A stretch of 64,000 nt of DNA, from contig NC_009092.1 of the NCBI RefSeq assembly GCF_000016065.1, forward strand, positions 558,001 through 622,000, given 5' to 3'. Positions within the stretch are counted from its first letter, which is position 1. Each line of letters starts with the position of its first letter. Source of the DNA: Shewanella loihica PV-4 (lineage in GTDB: Bacteria; Pseudomonadota; Gammaproteobacteria; Enterobacterales; Shewanellaceae). The position numbers were made by a program, and so were the translations under genes. Shown here piece by piece: positions 7,616-24,487 of the stretch. The notes below the pieces were generated by a model, which worked only from the letters and a program-made list of their open reading frames with translations, searched no databases and had not been told where the DNA came from.

Positions 7616-8707
7616 ATGAAACTTTTTAACTCCTACCAGATGGGCCAGCATACCTTGGCCAACCGTATCGTGATGGCGCCCATGACCCGTTCACGCACCA
7701 GCCAGCCGGGCAACTTGCCCAACCAGATGATGGCCACCTACTATGCACAGCGCGCCTCGGCGGGGCTGATAGTGACCGAGGCGACCCAGATCTCAGGCGA
7801 TAGCCAGGGATATTCCTTCACTCCTGGCATCTATACCCAGGCGCAGATCGACGGCTGGTGTCAGGTGACAGATGCGGTGCACAGTGCGGGCGGCAAGATC
7901 TTCAATCAGCTCTGGCATGTGGGCCGGGTGTCTCATCCTGTCTTTCAGGGTGGCGAGGCGCCCATGGCACCCTCGGCCATTAAGCCCGAAGGAACCCAGG
8001 TCTGGGTGGTCGATGAAGCGCACCCCGAGGGGCAGATGCTGGATTGTCCGACGCCCAGAGAGATGACCCAGGCGGATATCGACCGTGTGGTCAAGGACTT
8101 TGCCTTGGCTGCGAGCAATGCGGTGACCGCCGGCTTCAATGGGGTGGAGATCCACGGCGGTAATGGTTACCTCATCGATCAGTTCCTGCGCACCAACTCT
8201 AACAAGCGCCGCGATGCCTACGGCGGCAGCGGTGAGAAACGTATTCGCTTCCTGCTTGAGGTGGTGGCGGCCGTGAGCGAAAAAGTTGGCGCCGGCCGCG
8301 TCGGCGTGCGTCTCGCTCCCTTCGTGACCTTTAAGGACATGAACTGCCCCGAGATCGTCGATACCATCTTGCTGGCAGCCGACGCGCTGTCAAAGATGGG
8401 GGTCGCCTATATTCATCTGTCAGAGGCGGATTGGGATGATGCGCCGCAGATCCCCGAGTCTTTCAGGGTGCAGCTGCGCAACCTGTTCGACGCCACTATT
8501 ATCGTGGCAGGACGCTACGATCTCGCCAGAGCCAGCGAGGTGTTGAGCAAGGGCTATGCGGATCTGGTGGCCTTCGGTCGTCCCTTTATCGCCAACCCTG
8601 ACCTGCCCTATAGATTGCAGCAGCAGTTGCCGCTGGCAAGCTTCGACAAGGGGCCGCTATTTGGCGGTGGCGAGGCGGGATATACGGACTATCCCGCTGC
8701 GCGTTAG
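7616..8707 (+). CDS. Old yellow enzyme family alkene reductase
   Basis: 363 residues, a full-length FMN-dependent TIM barrel. Visible landmarks are the FMN-binding N-terminus NRIVMAPMTRSRT, the substrate-binding His/Asn pair in EIHGGNGYLIDQFLR, the KRRDAYGGS loop and the phosphate-binding end DLVAFGRPFIANPDLP. OYE enzymes reduce activated C=C bonds (enones, maleimides, nitroalkenes) with NADPH, as NemA does in E. coli. Shewanella species carry several such enzymes (SYE). It is preceded by a GGAAACCCG ribosome site region and divergent from a LysR gene, its likely regulator. Physiological substrate unknown. Confidence 0.94.
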   Translation: MKLFNSYQMGQHTLANRIVMAPMTRSRTSQPGNLPNQMMATYYAQRASAGLIVTEATQISGDSQGYSFTPGIYTQAQIDGWCQVTDAVHSAGGKIFNQLWHVGRVSHPVFQGGEAPMAPSAIKPEGTQVWVVDEAHPEGQMLDCPTPREMTQADIDRVVKDFALAASNAVTAGFNGVEIHGGNGYLIDQFLRTNSNKRRDAYGGSGEKRIRFLLEVVAAVSEKVGAGRVGVRLAPFVTFKDMNCPEIVDTILLAADALSKMGVAYIHLSEADWDDAPQIPESFRVQLRNLFDATIIVAGRYDLARASEVLSKGYADLVAFGRPFIANPDLPYRLQQQLPLASFDKGPLFGGGEAGYTDYPAAR

Positions 8708-8780
8708 GCATAATAAAAATCTGATGGGAGGTAATCCCTTAGCCCCAAGGATTAGTACGAGGGCTAGGGGATTAATCGAC

Positions 8781-9938
8781 TCAGTGCCTGAGATCAGAAA
8801 TCAGGTGCCACTGCCTGCGGCCCATCTCCAATATCACCCCAACGGCGAGTCCGGCGGCGGTATTGATGGTCAGGCAGACGGCGGCGGTGGATAAGATCAC
8901 AAAGATGCAGAAGGGTTTGCCATCGAGGAAGCGTTTCGACCAGGCCAGTTGCAGGCCGGCGATCGCCAGCAGGCTCCCCAAGATCGCAAGAGGGATCAGG
9001 GACAGCACCTGGGCTATGGTATCGCCCCAGCACAGGGCGACCAGCAGGCAGCAGATACCGAACAGGGCCGGGGCGCGCCAGCTGCGGGCACCAAAGTGAT
9101 ACTGCACCGCCAGGCCGCCCGCGCCATGGCACATGGGCGTTGCGCCTAATGGTGCCAGCAGTAGGTTTGCCCAGCCCGAGCTGGTGGCCAGGCGCCGCGG
9201 CGCGAAACGTTTGTCATCTACCAGGGCGTCTTGGGGGAATTTCTCACCGGCCATGGCCGAAGTGGCGATCACCGCATTGGTGAGTGTGAGTGCCAGTTGC
9301 GGTAGCACTAACAGCAGGGCGGCAGATTGCCACTCGTCGATATTGGGCCAGCCCAGTTGCCAGTCAGTGGTGGCCGACAGGGTGAAACTGGGGGCCGAGC
9401 CCTGGTTTGCCTGCCACAGCATGCCTAGCACCAATACCAGGGGCATGGCCAGGTAGGGAAGCGGCATGAAACGGCTCATAAACAGGGCGCTGAAGGCCAG
9501 TATGCCGATGAGCCAGGTGCCGCTCATCATCTGCCCGCCCATCCAGATGAGTTGCAGGCCGATAGCCAGCTGTATACCTATGCTCACGGTGGGGGACAGT
9601 TGTTTGGCCATCCAGCCGATGGCACCGCTATAGGCCAGCAGCAAGAGTATGAGTCCCATCAGGATACCGCTGGCCTGCAGCATGCCGGGCGTGAGTCCCT
9701 GGGCGATCACCAGCGCTGCGATCACCTTCATCGGCTGCACAGGAATGGGCCGTCGATAGAAGTAGGCTGTAAAGAGGGCGAACAGGCCGAAGCCGAGAAA
9801 GATCCCCTGAGGCGAGAAATGGTTGATGGCGATCAGGCCGAGCACCAGTGGCAGAAAGGTGCCGAGATCGGCGAAGGCACCGCTGAATTCTCCTATGTGT
9901 TTGTTTAGCTGGTTAACGTCTTGGGTGTTACATCTCAT
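8781..9938 (-). CDS. MOT1-type molybdate/sulfate transporter
   Basis: 385 residues, mostly membrane-spanning (about ten hydrophobic segments). Two family signatures are visible: GAFADLGTFLPLVLGLIAI near the N-terminus and the PMCHGAGGLAVQYHFGARS motif around residue 270. These define the MOT1 branch of the SulP superfamily, which lacks the C-terminal STAS domain, as here. Members transport molybdate with high affinity; some bacterial ones are annotated simply as putative sulfate/molybdate transporters, so the substrate is not certain. It stands alone, and no ModE box was recognised upstream. Confidence 0.85.
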   Translation of the reverse strand: MRCNTQDVNQLNKHIGEFSGAFADLGTFLPLVLGLIAINHFSPQGIFLGFGLFALFTAYFYRRPIPVQPMKVIAALVIAQGLTPGMLQASGILMGLILLLLAYSGAIGWMAKQLSPTVSIGIQLAIGLQLIWMGGQMMSGTWLIGILAFSALFMSRFMPLPYLAMPLVLVLGMLWQANQGSAPSFTLSATTDWQLGWPNIDEWQSAALLLVLPQLALTLTNAVIATSAMAGEKFPQDALVDDKRFAPRRLATSSGWANLLLAPLGATPMCHGAGGLAVQYHFGARSWRAPALFGICCLLVALCWGDTIAQVLSLIPLAILGSLLAIAGLQLAWSKRFLDGKPFCIFVILSTAAVCLTINTAAGLAVGVILEMGRRQWHLISDLRH

Positions 9939-10024
9939 ATTACTTGCCGTGGGAAATCATCACTCATTTTACGGCAAATTTAATGCCATGTTTTTTGTAG
10001 GCTTTTATCGGTAAAACCGAGGCA

Positions 10025-10067
10025 AAATGGGCCATTTGGCTAACGTGGGTGAGACAAGTTGTCACAC
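10025..10067. promoter_or_regulatory. Two palindromes upstream of the small lipoprotein gene
   Basis: AAATGG-G-CCATTT (10025-10037) and GTGAGACAAG-centred palindrome GACAA-G-TTGTC (within 10049-10067). The 262-bp gap between the divergent MOT1 and lipoprotein genes otherwise shows nothing I recognise. Confidence 0.3.
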
Positions 10068-10203
10068 TCTTGGTCAACACTGGGTCAAGAGATCTCAACA
10101 TTAATTATTGCTAATCATTCAAAAAGTGTGCGATTGCTGCGGATTTCTGGTCGGACGTGTGTGTTAGTGTTTCGCTTCTGTCAAATGAAAAAGGGGTCAA
10201 GTG

Positions 10204-10629
10204 ATGGAAGAGAAGCAGTTAATCAAATTGGGGATTGTGCCTTTGTTGGTGGCGACGACATTTTTGCTGTCGGCCTGTGCCAGCCAGAGAGACATTATGA
10301 TAGACCAAGGATATCCGGTCGCCTATGCCGATGGTTACGACGATGGATGCCATAGTGGCAATAAGGCGGGCGGCAGCCTGTTCGATCAGTTCAAGAAGGA
10401 TGTCGCCAAGTTCGACGCCGATAAACAGTATGCTCAGGGATGGTCCGACGGCTTCAAGCAATGCGAGTCTGAGCAGGAAGCGATTCAGCGCCAGGTGAGG
10501 CTGAGTCTGGAGCAGCACAAACTCGACGAGCAGAAGAAACATAACGCCTGGGAAGAGAAGAAAGCGATGGAGCGCGAGGCGCTAAAGGGGGTAGACACCA
10601 GCGGCCTGAAGAGCCTGTCTCAATCTTAG
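10204..10629 (+). CDS. Small lipoprotein of unknown function
   Basis: About 141 residues. A hydrophobic leader ends in LLSAC, a lipobox, so this is probably a lipoprotein. The ATG at 10204 is six bases from an AAGGGG ribosome site and is preferred over the adjacent GTG at 10201. The mature part holds two similar aromatic-glycine motifs, YADGYDDGCHSG and YAQGWSDGFKQCE, each with one Cys, which could pair in a disulfide in the periplasm. The last 50 residues are charged and helical (EQHKLDEQKKHNAWEEKKAME). I do not recognise a named family. It converges on the adhesin gene with a shared terminator between. Confidence 0.75.
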   Translation: MEEKQLIKLGIVPLLVATTFLLSACASQRDIMIDQGYPVAYADGYDDGCHSGNKAGGSLFDQFKKDVAKFDADKQYAQGWSDGFKQCESEQEAIQRQVRLSLEQHKLDEQKKHNAWEEKKAMEREALKGVDTSGLKSLSQS

Positions 10630-10651
10630 CGACCAAGCTTAGGTTAAATGC

Positions 10652-10675
10652 AAAGGCCCGCGAGCGGGCCTTTCT
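10652..10675. terminator. Bidirectional terminator
   Basis: AAAGGCCCGC-GA-GCGGGCCTTT hairpin with A-rich left and T-rich right flanks, placed between the converging lipoprotein and adhesin genes. It can serve both. Confidence 0.85.
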
Positions 10676-10681
10676 TATGCC

Positions 10682-19129
<8,448 letters not shown>

Positions 19130-20455
19130 CTAACGTTCACCAAAGGCTTCGGTTACATTGGTAAAGACCGGCTTCCATAGGTACTGGAAGACTGTCTTGT
19201 CGCCTGTCACTATGTCGGCTTCTCCCGTCATGCCGGGGATCAACGCCAGCTTGTCGGGTTGGTCGCCGAAGTAGGGTTTGTCGATGGCTATCTGTACCTT
19301 GTAGAAGACGCCACCTTTCTCGTCGGCGTCCGTGCTGGGGGAGATCTTCTTCACCAGCCCATCGATGGCGCCGTAGCGGCTGTAGTCGAAGGCATCTATC
19401 TTGATGCGGGCCTTCTGCCCGACGGTGACGAAGCCTATGTCTCTGGGGGACAGCTTGGCCTCTAGCAGCGCAGTGGGTGTGGTGGGGACGATCACCGCCA
19501 CGGTACCGCCTGGCTGGATCACGCTACCCGCGGAGTTGTTGGGGATAGATTGAATGATGCCATCCACCGGCGAGGTGACCCGGTTCTGCTGCACCAGGGA
19601 GTCAGAGGATTTGAGCCGGGCAACTATGCCTAGCAGTTCGGCCTGGGCGTCTGTGCGTTTCTCGCCCACCTCGTTGAAGAGGCTCGCCTGCTTCTGGGCC
19701 AGCTGTTTCTCTTGATTGTCTATGTTGCGTTGCAGCACGCTGCGACGCCCCTCCAGCACCTTGAGCTCACGGATATAGGCGTCGAGTTTCTGTTGTGATT
19801 CCAGCATCCTGAGTTTAGAAACCGCCTGTTGCTCCTTGACCGAGTTCATCATCTTGAGGGTCTGTTCTACCGAGCGGATCTGATCCTTGAGCGGGGTGAT
19901 CTCCTGCTCGACACTGGCCAGCTCAGCCTCAGACTTGGCCACGTCAGATTCGGACAGGGCGATGATCGCCTGCTTCTCCTGATTCATACGTGCCAGGGCG
20001 TTGATGTGTTGAGCCACTAGGGCGGGGAAGCCGAGCTGATAGGCGTTAAAATCGGGCTCACGCTCCTCGAGGAAGGCGGTGTATCTCTCTATCTTCAGCT
20101 CCAGGTTGGCCTGCTTGCTTTGTAGCTCCTCCTTCAGCGCCTGGCTGTCGGTGGCGACAAAGTTAGCGATAAGGTCGCCCTTCTGGACCAGATCTCCCTC
20201 GGCGACGGCGATCGATGCCAGGGTGCCGCCGGTCTGGCTCTGGATCACCTGCCTGTGACCCAGCGGCACCACCTGGCCCTTGGCCTTGGCGATCTCCTCT
20301 ATGTTGGTGAAGATAGACCAGATCAGCAGAATGAAGACGGCCGTGGCGATAAAGAAGGTGATGCGGCGAATGGCGCGCTTCTCGGCGGGCGCCTCGACGG
20401 CCTCGGTAAATTCGTGTTCAGGCCATGAACGCTGAGTGAGTTGGCTGTCATTCAT
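19130..20455 (-). CDS. HlyD family membrane fusion protein of type I secretion system
   Basis: 441 residues from the ATG at 20455, which overlaps the upstream ABC gene stop in an ATGAATGA arrangement; a longer reading starting at 20500 is unlikely. One N-terminal transmembrane helix (about residues 30-52, ITFFIATAVFILLIWSIFTN), a barrel-sandwich half around GQVVPLGHRQVIQSQTGGTL, long coiled coils (about 110-270, many Glu/Gln/Lys/Leu heptads) and the second lipoyl half plus beta-barrel (VTSPVDGIIQSIPNNSAGSV; TALLEAKLSPRDIGFVTVGQ). This adaptor joins the inner-membrane ABC transporter to a TolC-type pore in the periplasm. Operon position between the ABC pair and the adhesin gives the cargo. Confidence 0.95.
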   Translation of the reverse strand: MNDSQLTQRSWPEHEFTEAVEAPAEKRAIRRITFFIATAVFILLIWSIFTNIEEIAKAKGQVVPLGHRQVIQSQTGGTLASIAVAEGDLVQKGDLIANFVATDSQALKEELQSKQANLELKIERYTAFLEEREPDFNAYQLGFPALVAQHINALARMNQEKQAIIALSESDVAKSEAELASVEQEITPLKDQIRSVEQTLKMMNSVKEQQAVSKLRMLESQQKLDAYIRELKVLEGRRSVLQRNIDNQEKQLAQKQASLFNEVGEKRTDAQAELLGIVARLKSSDSLVQQNRVTSPVDGIIQSIPNNSAGSVIQPGGTVAVIVPTTPTALLEAKLSPRDIGFVTVGQKARIKIDAFDYSRYGAIDGLVKKISPSTDADEKGGVFYKVQIAIDKPYFGDQPDKLALIPGMTGEADIVTGDKTVFQYLWKPVFTNVTEAFGER

Positions 20456-22547
20456 TTTGTGAGGCCTCCATGCTGGGGGTTGAGTCCTGGTTGGTTGCAC
20501 CTTGTGTCGTCACACCGTCTTGGTTAGGCAGAGGCCCTGCGTAGACCACAGTGCCTTTGTCGAGGATCACCACCTTGTCGGCCTGTTGAATCAGCGCCTG
20601 ATCGTGAGTGGTGAACAGGATGGTGGTCTTGCCCTTGAGGCGTTTGAGGGTCTGGATAAAGGCCTGTCGGGCAAAGGGATTGCGATTGGCTATCGGCTCA
20701 TCCATCACCAGCAGGGGAGAGCCTTTCAACAGGGCCCTTGCCAGGCTGATATAGCTGCTTTCCACCGCCGAGAACATGCTGGTGCCACGGGAAAAGAGGT
20801 TGGCATCTATGTTCTGTTTTAGCGCCTGCAGCAGCGAGGCGCCGCCGGCATCGGTGAGGGCCTGCTTAAGCTCTTCGTCGCTGGCCTCTGGCTTGGCCAG
20901 GCGCAGGTTGTCCGCCAGGGTGCCGGGTAAGATCTCGCTGTTGGTGGGGCTGTAGGCGGCCCACTGACGGAAGATCTCAGGGTCAAATTGTTTCAGGTTT
21001 TTGCCGTTGACGGTGACGAAGCCGGCCTGGGGCTCGATAACTCCTATGGCGGTGAGCAGCAGCGAGGTCTTGCCGCTGCCGTTGGGGCCTATGATGGCCA
21101 CCGTCTCGCCAGTTTCGATGTCGAGGGTTACCCCGGAGAGAGCGGGCTCGCTGTCGGCGCTGTATCTCAAGGTCACATGCTTAAAGGAGAGCGCCGGTGT
21201 CTGGTTGAGATTTGGCGAGTCGAGCCTGAGCTCATTGAACTCTGTGGTTACGCCCATGAAACGGTCGAACTGATCGACGGCGCCCTTGAGCAGGGTAAAC
21301 TTCTGCCGCGAGGCAAAGGCCAGCTGCGCCGGGCCTGTGATCCGCCAGATCAACATGACGCAGGCGATCAGCGCCCCCGGGGTGATGCTCTGGTTGAGCA
21401 CCAGGAAGATGCCGGTAAACACTGTGGCTAGGGCGGTAAACAGTCCCATGGCATGGGCCACCGCCGCGTTGAGTCCCGCACGTTTGCTGTAGAGAAAGTT
21501 CTGCCGGCAATGCTCCCGGGCGCGGCGCATAAATTGCTCGTACCAGGCACCACTCTCGCCGGCGCTCTTAAGTGGTAGCAGGTGAGTCGAGAGCTCGTTC
21601 AGGCTGTTCTGGTACTCGCCGCTGATGGTGGGCGCGGCGGCCTGGGTAAATTTGTCCAGCGCCTTCATCACCAGATAGAAGAGCAGCAACATGCCTAGCG
21701 GCACCAGCACCAAAACACCACTCAATAGGGTAATGGCGACCAGAGCTATGAGGGTAAAGGGCAGATCGATGAGGCCGCCTCCGCCAGGGCCGGCCACCAG
21801 GCTGCGTACCTTCTCGGCGTTGCGCATCCTGGCGATATGGCTGGAGAGGCCGACCCGTGAGAGCAGGCTAAGGGGCATGCTCAGCAGGCGGTTGAAGGTG
21901 ATGCCGGAAAGATCCCTGGCGAAGCGGTTGCTGACATTGGCCAGTGCCTGTGCCCTAAGCAGCCGACTGGCGACAAAAATTCCCAAGGCAAGGGCCGCAC
22001 CCAAGGCAATGCTGGGCAGGATCTGCGGCGCCTGACCGCCGATGACCCTGTCGTACACCGCCATGGTAAAGAGTGGAATGGCGAGGCCACTCAGGCTGGA
22101 TAGCAGACTCAGCCAGAAGATGGGGCGATACCAGGGCCTGAGCTTGGCGAGATGGGAGGCGAACACGCTGCTGCTTCGGCTCTGGGCCGGCAGGCTCTCC
22201 ACCAGAAACACGTGGCCGGCGCCCGGCAGCTTGTCGAGTGTGAGCCATTGATTATCTTTGCTTAAGTATTGAAAACTGTGGTTGCTGCGCCGCGCCACCA
22301 TAGGCTCGCCATCCTGAGGCAGCAAGATGAAGGGGTAGACGCTGTGGACCAGGAGGTTAGCATCCAGTGCCTGCACCTTGATGCCCACATGATGCTTCTT
22401 CAGCAGAATATAGGCTTCGAGATGGGTGAGCCTGTCGTGGAGATCGCTCTTGTCTATGTTGCTGGCCTGCACGCTAAGGCCCAGCTGATGGAACAGGGCG
22501 ATCAGCAGCGACTTGGGTAGATGTATCGGATCTAGGTGCTGATTCAT
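20448..22547 (-). CDS. Type I secretion ABC transporter, subunit with intact Walker A but altered signature
   Basis: 699 residues: N-terminal C39-peptidase-like domain lacking a catalytic Cys-His pair (1-125, substrate docking rather than cleavage), six-helix membrane domain (about 140-410) and ATPase domain (450-680). Walker A GPNGSGKT (487-494), Walker B LLVMDE (612-617) and the H-loop His648 in TTHDQ are intact. The signature is FSAVE at 592-596 in place of LSGGQ, and the Q-loop Gln is missing (YSPTNSEILPGT). It pairs with the upstream subunit, whose Walker A is lost, so together they would form an asymmetric heterodimer. Start overlaps the previous stop by one base (TAATG). Comparable two-ABC systems exist for RtxB/RtxE of MARTX toxins (family knowledge). 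Confidence 0.93.
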   Translation of the reverse strand: MNQHLDPIHLPKSLLIALFHQLGLSVQASNIDKSDLHDRLTHLEAYILLKKHHVGIKVQALDANLLVHSVYPFILLPQDGEPMVARRSNHSFQYLSKDNQWLTLDKLPGAGHVFLVESLPAQSRSSSVFASHLAKLRPWYRPIFWLSLLSSLSGLAIPLFTMAVYDRVIGGQAPQILPSIALGAALALGIFVASRLLRAQALANVSNRFARDLSGITFNRLLSMPLSLLSRVGLSSHIARMRNAEKVRSLVAGPGGGGLIDLPFTLIALVAITLLSGVLVLVPLGMLLLFYLVMKALDKFTQAAAPTISGEYQNSLNELSTHLLPLKSAGESGAWYEQFMRRAREHCRQNFLYSKRAGLNAAVAHAMGLFTALATVFTGIFLVLNQSITPGALIACVMLIWRITGPAQLAFASRQKFTLLKGAVDQFDRFMGVTTEFNELRLDSPNLNQTPALSFKHVTLRYSADSEPALSGVTLDIETGETVAIIGPNGSGKTSLLLTAIGVIEPQAGFVTVNGKNLKQFDPEIFRQWAAYSPTNSEILPGTLADNLRLAKPEASDEELKQALTDAGGASLLQALKQNIDANLFSRGTSMFSAVESSYISLARALLKGSPLLVMDEPIANRNPFARQAFIQTLKRLKGKTTILFTTHDQALIQQADKVVILDKGTVVYAGPLPNQDGVTTQGATNQDSTPSMEASQNE

Positions 22548-24205
22548 TAGCGTACTCCTCCTTGGCCTTGAGCTTGACCAGCCAGCTCGCCGTGCTCGCC
22601 GAGTGCGATCTGCATGTCGCTCAGCGCCGCGACCTCATCGAAATAGGAGGCGATGACAACCGTCATCTGCCCGCGCCGCTCCATTAACACCTGTAGCAGG
22701 CGGGCCTGGGAGTCGGCATCCAGTGAAACCATAGGCTCATCCAGCAGCAGGATGGAGGGGGACTGCGCCAGGGCTCGTACCAGGGCGATCAACTTGATTG
22801 CCCCCTTGTTGAGCACCTGATTCTCATTGCTGCCCACCTGGGTCTGATAACCCGCCGGCAGCTGCGCCAGGGTGGCCGATAGGCCGAGTTGGTCGGCGAT
22901 CAGCATGGCGCTCGCCTCACGCTCGCGGCGAAACAGCGTCATGTTCTCCAAGATGGAGCCGCTGAAGAGGCTGGCCCAGGGGGGAACATAGCAGATGGAT
23001 TGACGGTACTCGAAGCCGTCGTGATCCTGCTGCGGCACACCCGCGATGGCGATCTGCCCACTATCTAGCTGGTGATAGGCGCCTATGGTGCTCAGTAGCA
23101 GGCTGGCATGGGTCATGGGGTTGGAGGTAACGGTAACTATGCAGCCCGCAGGTATGGTGAGGCTGATGTTGTCGAGCCGGGCACTGGTCTTCTCGGCGCT
23201 GACGCTCTCGAAGCTAATGGGGCCGAGGGGCAGTTTCTGTTGATAGCGGGTCTGGCCGTTAAAGGTCTCCTGGGGCGTCGCGATCAAAGCATTGACCTGA
23301 TCCATCGCCTCCTTGGCACTGACGTATTTGGCCCTAAGGCTGCCGATGGCGCTTAAGGGGGCGACGGCGCGCCCGGCCAGGATGGAGCAGGCCGCCAAGC
23401 CACCCGTGGTCAGGTTACCGTTGAGCACCTCGAAGCAGCCTATCATCACCAGGCACAGGGTGGTGGCCTGGGCGGTGCCCTGGATCAGCTCCTGTAGTTT
23501 CGCCGACAACCAGTCGACCTCCTCCTGCTGGGCGAGGCGCTGATGATTGATCTTCTTATAGGCGTAGGTCATGCGGGACTCGAGGGCCATCGCCTTGGTG
23601 GTAGTGAGGCCTGAGAGCACCAGCATCAAGAGGCGGGTGCGCTCATCCTGGCTCAGGCTTAGCTCCTTAGTGGCGAGAGAGAGTTTCTGCCCCAGCTGCC
23701 ATACTCTCACGCCGGCGATCAGCCAGACGATCAGTGGGATAAACACCAGCGGCCCGCCTATGTAGGCCACTAGGGCGAGGAAGATTAGAACGAAGGGGAA
23801 ATCCATCAGCGCCACGGCCGCCTGGCCGGAATAGATGTCGCGCATGGCCGCTATGCTGTGGATGCCGTGGGAGATCTTGCCCGCGCCGAGATTCTCTATG
23901 TGGTGGTAATCGGCATTGAGCAGACGCTTCACCACCCGGGTGATGGTGTGCAGCTCATAGTTGGCCGCCGAAGCGCCCAGCAGCCAGCTACGGGCGTACC
24001 TGAGTATTAGCTCCAACAGGATGGCGATAGCGACTCCAATCACTAGAACTGTTGCCGTCCCGTGTGCCTCGTTGGGCAAGATACGATCGTAGATCTGTAA
24101 CATGGTGAAAGGCAGGGCGAGTGAAAGCAGATTGATAAACACAGAGGTGAGGAGCAGTTCGTTGAACGACTGATTCTGTGCGAGCAAACGAAAGGTTTTA
24201 ACCAT
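22547..24205 (-). CDS. Type I secretion ABC transporter, degenerate partner subunit
   Basis: 552 residues, first gene of the operon. There is no C39-like domain; the six-helix membrane domain starts at once (LLLTSVFINLLSLALPFTML). The ATPase domain (335-545) is eroded: the Walker A site reads TSNPMTHAS (360-368) with no Gly-Lys-Ser/Thr, the Q-loop Gln is replaced (YVPPWASLFSG), the signature reads LNKGA (465-469), and the H-loop His is replaced (VIASYFDE). Walker B ILLLDE (485-490) and the D-loop LDAD remain. It probably cannot hydrolyse ATP alone and should act as the non-catalytic half of a heterodimer with the next gene product. Translational coupling through TAATG supports equal production. 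Confidence 0.92.
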   Translation of the reverse strand: MVKTFRLLAQNQSFNELLLTSVFINLLSLALPFTMLQIYDRILPNEAHGTATVLVIGVAIAILLELILRYARSWLLGASAANYELHTITRVVKRLLNADYHHIENLGAGKISHGIHSIAAMRDIYSGQAAVALMDFPFVLIFLALVAYIGGPLVFIPLIVWLIAGVRVWQLGQKLSLATKELSLSQDERTRLLMLVLSGLTTTKAMALESRMTYAYKKINHQRLAQQEEVDWLSAKLQELIQGTAQATTLCLVMIGCFEVLNGNLTTGGLAACSILAGRAVAPLSAIGSLRAKYVSAKEAMDQVNALIATPQETFNGQTRYQQKLPLGPISFESVSAEKTSARLDNISLTIPAGCIVTVTSNPMTHASLLLSTIGAYHQLDSGQIAIAGVPQQDHDGFEYRQSICYVPPWASLFSGSILENMTLFRREREASAMLIADQLGLSATLAQLPAGYQTQVGSNENQVLNKGAIKLIALVRALAQSPSILLLDEPMVSLDADSQARLLQVLMERRGQMTVVIASYFDEVAALSDMQIALGEHGELAGQAQGQGGVR

Positions 24206-24357
24206 CTATGCCGTCCCTTGGAATAATTGGTGATTAAACAAGAGTGTAGTTCAATGTTGCTAGGACTAAAGCTAGCAGCTAAGACAAGGGTTAGATATAA
24301 GACAAATTTCTATACTTTTGATTTAGCTGCAAAGCTTGCCTCGTCATTATTTTGAGC
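24206..24357 (-). promoter_or_regulatory. Presumed promoter region of the secretion operon
   Basis: AT-rich 150 bp ahead of the first ABC gene. I could not place -35/-10 elements with confidence. No sigma-54 or Crp/Fnr site was recognised. The only evident structure in this gap is the tandem repeat further upstream. Confidence 0.3.
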
Positions 24358-24405
24358 GGATTGGCAGCCTGGTGGATTGGCTGCCTGGCGGATTGGTAGC
24401 CTGAT
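24358..24405. repeat. Three tandem 16-bp repeats upstream of the secretion operon
   Basis: GGATTGGCAGCCTGGT, GGATTGGCTGCCTGGC and GGATTGGTAGCCTGAT follow each other without a gap. The first two also form an inverted pair through GGCAGCC and GGCTGCC. They lie 150-200 bp before the first ABC gene and just past the terminator of the octahaem gene. Confidence 0.85.
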
Positions 24406-24422
24406 GGGTGAGTGCGATGGGC

Positions 24423-24455
24423 AAAAAAAAGAGGCCTGGTGGACCAGACCTCTTT
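24423..24455 (-). terminator. Rho-independent terminator after the octahaem cytochrome gene
   Basis: On the minus strand AAAGAGGTCTGG-TCCA-CCAGGCCTCTTT followed by a T run (A run on the plus strand at 24423-24430). Ends the otr operon. Confidence 0.9.
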
Positions 24456-24487
24456 GCTGCAGGGAGATGACGAAAGGGGATTACAAA

